Assembly (NCBI GenBank): GCA_034409055.1
Contig: DAOUMU010000395.1
Location: 1 to 14,064, forward strand
Direction of reading: 5' to 3'
Length of the DNA stretch: 14,064 nucleotides
Source: DAOUMU01 sp034409055
Lineage (GTDB): Bacteria; Chloroflexota; Anaerolineae; 4572-78; J111
The translations under genes were made by a program, and so were the position numbers. The notes beneath the pieces are model-generated. The model saw only the letters and a program-made list of their open reading frames with translations, had not been told where the DNA came from and ran no database searches. Shown in pieces: positions 13,808-14,064 of the stretch. The stretch's first letter is position 1. Every line of letters begins with the position of its first letter.

Positions 13808-14062
13808 TCAGTCCAATATATTAACGAGGGCGTCCTCTACCTGGTGCGTGACAGCAAACTGCCTTAACTGATCAAGCGTAGGAAAGGCAGGGATACTCTC
13901 GCGAATGGTAACGGCATAAGCCCCGACTACGCAGCCGAGGGGTGTAAAACGCAAAAGATGGTAAATTTCATAATTTAGCCGGTGACAGAGGAGCAAGACC
14001 AAAAGTTAAGACGCTGTCACAAAAATCAGACCACTTGTGAACAGCCCAGTGGCAACGAGCAT
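13808..14062 (-). pseudogene. Broken segment resembling a sugar-transferase Rossmann domain
   Basis: From a TTG at 14002 the minus strand encodes 64 residues. The stretch PLGCVVGAYAVTIRESIPAF followed by PTLDQLRQFAVTHQVEDALV resembles the VVGxxDD...IPxxGTLDDL...VDxVII pattern of the CoA-binding-like domain in polyprenyl-phosphate sugar transferases. The same frame continues upstream through a single TAA (14006-14008) into 18 more hydrophobic residues starting at ATG 14062. No ribosome site supports a start. The stop codon abuts the end of the URO-D relic. The family call is tentative, as the resemblance rests on about 40 residues. Confidence 0.35.
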
Positions 14063-14064
14063 AC

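Overview
The window looks like a piece of a Chloroflexota (Anaerolineae- or Caldilineae-like) chromosome. The hints are a solute-binding lipoprotein with a long Glu/Val/Lys repeat linker after the lipid-anchor cysteine, large hybrid histidine kinases of the kind common in that phylum, and intergenic gaps packed with hairpins. The phylum call is an inference from style, not from a marker gene.

Positions 166-8709 hold a sugar-use cluster, all on the minus strand and therefore read right to left: an extracellular sugar-binding lipoprotein, two MalF/MalG-type permeases, a class II aldolase-family protein, a D-lyxose ketol-isomerase-family cupin, a PfkB-family sugar kinase, and a LacI-type repressor. 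No ATPase for the transporter is present. The likely flow is import of a sugar, isomerisation (aldose to ketose, for example D-lyxose to D-xylulose or D-mannose to D-fructose), phosphorylation, and aldol cleavage to triose units. The aldolase has lost the usual His-x-Asp-His segment, which makes the last step uncertain and is the most interesting enzymatic point here. The repressor gene has its own near-consensus promoter, covered by a perfect 30-bp palindrome made of four alternating hexamer half-sites that closely resemble the lac operator. A broken C-terminal piece of a 2-oxoacid dehydrogenase E2 gene lies between the kinase and the repressor.

Positions 9192-12624 hold two signalling genes that converge and overlap by 44 bp: a plus-strand protein with a sigma-region-4-like helix-turn-helix, a degenerate GHKL ATPase-like segment and a receiver domain, and a minus-strand membrane hybrid histidine kinase with two receiver-like domains.

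From about 12640 to the right end the DNA looks like decaying chromosome: several hairpins, a 6-phosphofructokinase gene with a large internal deletion and frame change, the C-terminal end of a uroporphyrinogen-decarboxylase-family gene, and a broken segment resembling the Rossmann part of a sugar transferase. A short reading-frame tail on the plus strand at the left edge probably ends a gene lying outside the window.

The gaps between genes carry at least eight inverted-repeat structures of different families, including a 179-bp MITE-like element between the binding-protein and permease genes.
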